Positions 6,272 to 7,837 of a stretch of DNA of 7,837 bases are shown piece by piece. Origin of the DNA: Bifidobacterium breve (GTDB lineage: Bacteria > Actinomycetota > Acidimicrobiia > Acidimicrobiales > Ilumatobacteraceae); the NCBI GenBank assembly GCA_945896935.1, contig CAMDER010000080.1, positions 1-7,837 on the forward strand, written 5' to 3'. Each line of letters begins with the position of its first letter. Position 1 is the first letter of the stretch. The notes under the pieces were generated by a model. It did not search any database. It was not told where the DNA came from and saw only the letters and a program-made list of their open reading frames with translations. Made by a program: the position numbers and the translations under genes.

Positions 6272-6771
6272 GCATCACCGGAGTCCGCGTTGGTCAAGGT
6301 TTTGATATTCATCGCTTTAGTGATGACCCGAATCGACCATTGGTTTTAGGCGGAGTCACTTTTGAAGGCGTGCGCGGACTTGAAGGTCATAGTGACGCTG
6401 ATGCAATTGCTCATGCGTGTGCCGATGCGTTATTGGGCGCTGCCGGTCTTGGCGATATTGGTCAACATTTTCCCGATACCGATCCACAATGGAAAGGTGT
6501 CGATTCACTCAAACTTCTTGATCACGTGGCCATGTTGGTGCGGGCTCAAGGTTGGGTGATTGGCAACATCGATTGCAGCGTTGTGTGTGAGCAACCCAAG
6601 TTGGCTCCCCGTCGCGATGAGATGCAACAAAAGTTGTCGGCGGTCACTGGTGCGCCCGTGTCGGTCAAGGGTCGTCGTGCTGAAGGTCTAGGTGCGCTTG
6701 GTCGTCAAGAAGGTATTGCTTGTTGGGCAGTTGCCGTGATTTTTCAAGTTGAAAACAGGAGTGAAGTCTGA
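6268..6771 (+). CDS. ispF: 2-C-methyl-D-erythritol 2,4-cyclodiphosphate synthase (IspF)
   Basis: IspF closes CDP-methylerythritol 2-phosphate to the 2,4-cyclodiphosphate with release of CMP, acting as a trimer with a metal ion in the cytoplasm. The 167 residues match the family length (159 in E. coli). GQGFDIHRF gives metal ligands Asp13 and His15, and AIAHACADALLGAAGLGDIG gives His49; GHSDAD (His41) is the other active-site strand, and HFPDTDP follows. The cytidine-diphosphate loop near the C-terminus is unusual: where E. coli has K-A-T-T-T-E, this protein has Lys134-Gly-Arg-Arg-Ala-Glu139, followed by a normal GLGALGRQEGIAC (Arg146 kept). Family assignment is nevertheless secure. It follows ispD with a four-base overlap and shares one base with the next gene (TGATG), so all three are probably on one mRNA. 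Confidence 0.95.
   Translation: MSITGVRVGQGFDIHRFSDDPNRPLVLGGVTFEGVRGLEGHSDADAIAHACADALLGAAGLGDIGQHFPDTDPQWKGVDSLKLLDHVAMLVRAQGWVIGNIDCSVVCEQPKLAPRRDEMQQKLSAVTGAPVSVKGRRAEGLGALGRQEGIACWAVAVIFQVENRSEV
6757..6761 (+). promoter_or_regulatory. Ribosome binding site of rlmB-like gene
   Basis: AGGAG lies nine bases before the ATG at 6771, inside the end of ispF. It is the clearest Shine-Dalgarno site on the plus strand of the window. It fixes the start of the methyltransferase gene and shows that the basic N-terminal extension is translated. Confidence 0.7.
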
Positions 6772-7811
6772 TGGCTGCGCGAAAAAGTTCGAGTCCCCGT
6801 CCAGTGTCTGGCGGTAAGGGCAAACCGGCACCAAAGCCCGCTGGCCGTGAGCGTCCCGCCTCGCGCAAAGTGTCGGCTGCAAAGGCCAAGCCCGCATCTT
6901 CCGGTGGCCCCGTTGCAAAAGGCCGTAACCCCGGACCGTCAAGTCGTGGACCACGAGTACCCGATGCTCGTGGCGCCGCACGTACTGGGCCCGTACAAGC
7001 CGGACCAATCAAACCGGGTCGTGGGTCAGGTCGCGGAACAGGTCGCGCAACGGGTGACAAAGATGATGATCTCGGCGGCACGCAGATTGAAGGTCGTCAA
7101 GCAGTTCGTGAATTGTTAATTGCCGGTCGACGCCGAACATTCGAAGTATGGATTGCTGGCGATCTTGATGAAAGTGATGTTGTTGAAGACATCAAACAAC
7201 TCGCGCGCGCCAACCGCGTGCCAGTGATTGAAGTGAGTCGTAAGAAGCTTGATTACACGGCCCGTAGTGAGGCTCCGCAGGGAGTTCTTGCGCATGCCGA
7301 AGCATTGCCTTCCGTGCCGATTGATGCACTGCTTCGTCGGCGACCTGGCAAGGCCCCGTTCTTAGTTGCAGTCGATGGCGTGACCGATCCAGGTAACTTG
7401 GGTGCGTTGTTGCGTTGCTGCGACGGTGCTGGTGTTGACGGGGTCATTTTGCCGCGTCACCGCAGTGTGCACATCACACCAACTGTGGCCAAGACATCTG
7501 TCGGTGCCATTGAATATGTGCCGATGGCCGTGGTGGGTGGTTTGCCGACAACTTTGGCTCGGATGCGCGAACTAGGTATTTGGGTCGTGGGTCTTGATGA
7601 CGCCGCCGATAAGTCGCTCTTTGAACTCGGCGACTTGGCGACCGAGGGTATTTGCTTGGTCATGGGTGCCGAAGGAACCGGATTGTCCCGTCTGGTTCGT
7701 GAGCGTTGCGACCTGATTGTGAGCATTCCGATGAAGGGTCGCCTGAGTTCATTGAATGTTTCTGTGGCAGCTTCGCTTGCCACATATGAAGTCGCCCGTC
7801 ATCGTCGCTAG
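6771..7811 (+). CDS. rlmB: TrmH/RlmB-family 23S rRNA (guanosine-2'-O-)-methyltransferase
   Basis: This 346-residue SPOUT methyltransferase moves a methyl group from S-adenosylmethionine to a ribose 2'-OH; RlmB acts on a guanosine of 23S rRNA. Residues 1-103 are a low-complexity tail rich in Lys, Arg, Pro, Gly and Ser. Residues about 105-180 (IEGRQAVRELL...APQGVLA) form the L30e-like RNA-binding domain. The SPOUT knot domain follows: motif 1 VDGVTDPGNLGALLRCC (201-217), motif 2 MGAEGTGLS (298-306) and motif 3 IPMKGRLSSLNVSVAA (319-334). M. tuberculosis Rv3579c also has a basic N-terminal extension and lies near ispD-ispF, with cysS between; here cysS is missing. The close paralogues TrmH (tRNA) and the thiostrepton-resistance methyltransferase share these motifs, so the exact target is less certain than the family. 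The stop at 7809-7811 is 26 bases from the window end. Confidence 0.9.
   Translation: MAARKSSSPRPVSGGKGKPAPKPAGRERPASRKVSAAKAKPASSGGPVAKGRNPGPSSRGPRVPDARGAARTGPVQAGPIKPGRGSGRGTGRATGDKDDDLGGTQIEGRQAVRELLIAGRRRTFEVWIAGDLDESDVVEDIKQLARANRVPVIEVSRKKLDYTARSEAPQGVLAHAEALPSVPIDALLRRRPGKAPFLVAVDGVTDPGNLGALLRCCDGAGVDGVILPRHRSVHITPTVAKTSVGAIEYVPMAVVGGLPTTLARMRELGIWVVGLDDAADKSLFELGDLATEGICLVMGAEGTGLSRLVRERCDLIVSIPMKGRLSSLNVSVAASLATYEVARHRR
7017..7052 (+). repeat. Three tandem 12-base repeats coding for Gly-Arg tetrapeptides
   Basis: GGTCGTGGGTCA, GGTCGCGGAACA and GGTCGCGCAACG follow each other without gaps. They encode GRGS, GRGT and GRAT, an RGG-like run at the end of the basic tail of the methyltransferase. 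The unit keeps the reading frame, so changes in copy number would lengthen or shorten the tail by four residues. Confidence 0.6.
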
Positions 7812-7837
7812 CCTGCAGGCGTTGCGTCAGCGACACG

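Noticed and set aside
7805..7833. Possible terminator after the methyltransferase gene (TCGCT ... AGCGA around GCCTGCAGGC)
   Set aside because: The outer stem is only five bases, the inner palindrome has no loop, and no T-tract is seen before the window ends.
7808..7837. Possible end of a convergent minus-strand gene (reads RVADATPAG then TAG)
   Set aside because: Only nine residues are visible. The shared CTAG stop arrangement is attractive but too little sequence is present to support a gene.

Overview
The window reads as chromosomal DNA from an actinobacterium, possibly an Acidimicrobiia-like lineage of moderate G+C. That placement is an inference. It rests on the gene families (a CRP protein resembling the mycobacterial one, an ispD-ispF-rlmB cluster, an RlmB with a long basic N-terminus) and on the weak or absent Shine-Dalgarno sites at several starts. 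Coding density is very high. No RNA gene, insertion sequence, CRISPR array or integration site was seen, and no stretch longer than about 100 bases lacks a gene.

Left part (1-1504). The 3' end of a NUDIX hydrolase gene (+) meets, tail to tail, a gene of unknown function (-) whose protein ends in a sigma-region-4-like helix-turn-helix. This regulator-like gene diverges from a very large gene across a region of about 100 bases. That region holds a CRP-like site (CGTGA-N6-TCACT), two further inverted repeats and one perfect 10-base palindrome, so it looks like a control region.

Centre (1505-5515). The large gene encodes an FHA - two transmembrane helices - three-ATPase protein of the FtsK/SpoIIIE, EccC/EssC class, the motor of type VII (ESX-like) secretion. 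No WXG100 substrate or other secretion component lies in the window. Its 3' end overlaps by 33 bases the 3' end of a convergent CRP/FNR-family regulator gene, which keeps the residues expected for cAMP binding. The CRP gene and the CRP-like site upstream of the ATPase gene could form a local regulatory link. This is inferred only.

Right part (5537-7837). Starting 21 bases from the CRP gene and diverging from it is a tight operon: ispD (4-diphosphocytidyl-2-C-methyl-D-erythritol synthase), ispF (2-C-methyl-D-erythritol 2,4-cyclodiphosphate synthase) and an rlmB/trmH-family rRNA 2'-O-methyltransferase, with overlaps of 4 bases and 1 base. The first two enzymes carry out steps of the non-mevalonate isoprenoid pathway; the third modifies ribosomal RNA. 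IspF has an unusual Gly-Arg-Arg-Ala in place of the usual Ala-Thr-Thr-Thr loop. The most unusual material is the control region at 1399-1487 and the orphan EssC-like ATPase paired with the sigma-like protein. No wholly new system is demonstrated by the sequence alone.
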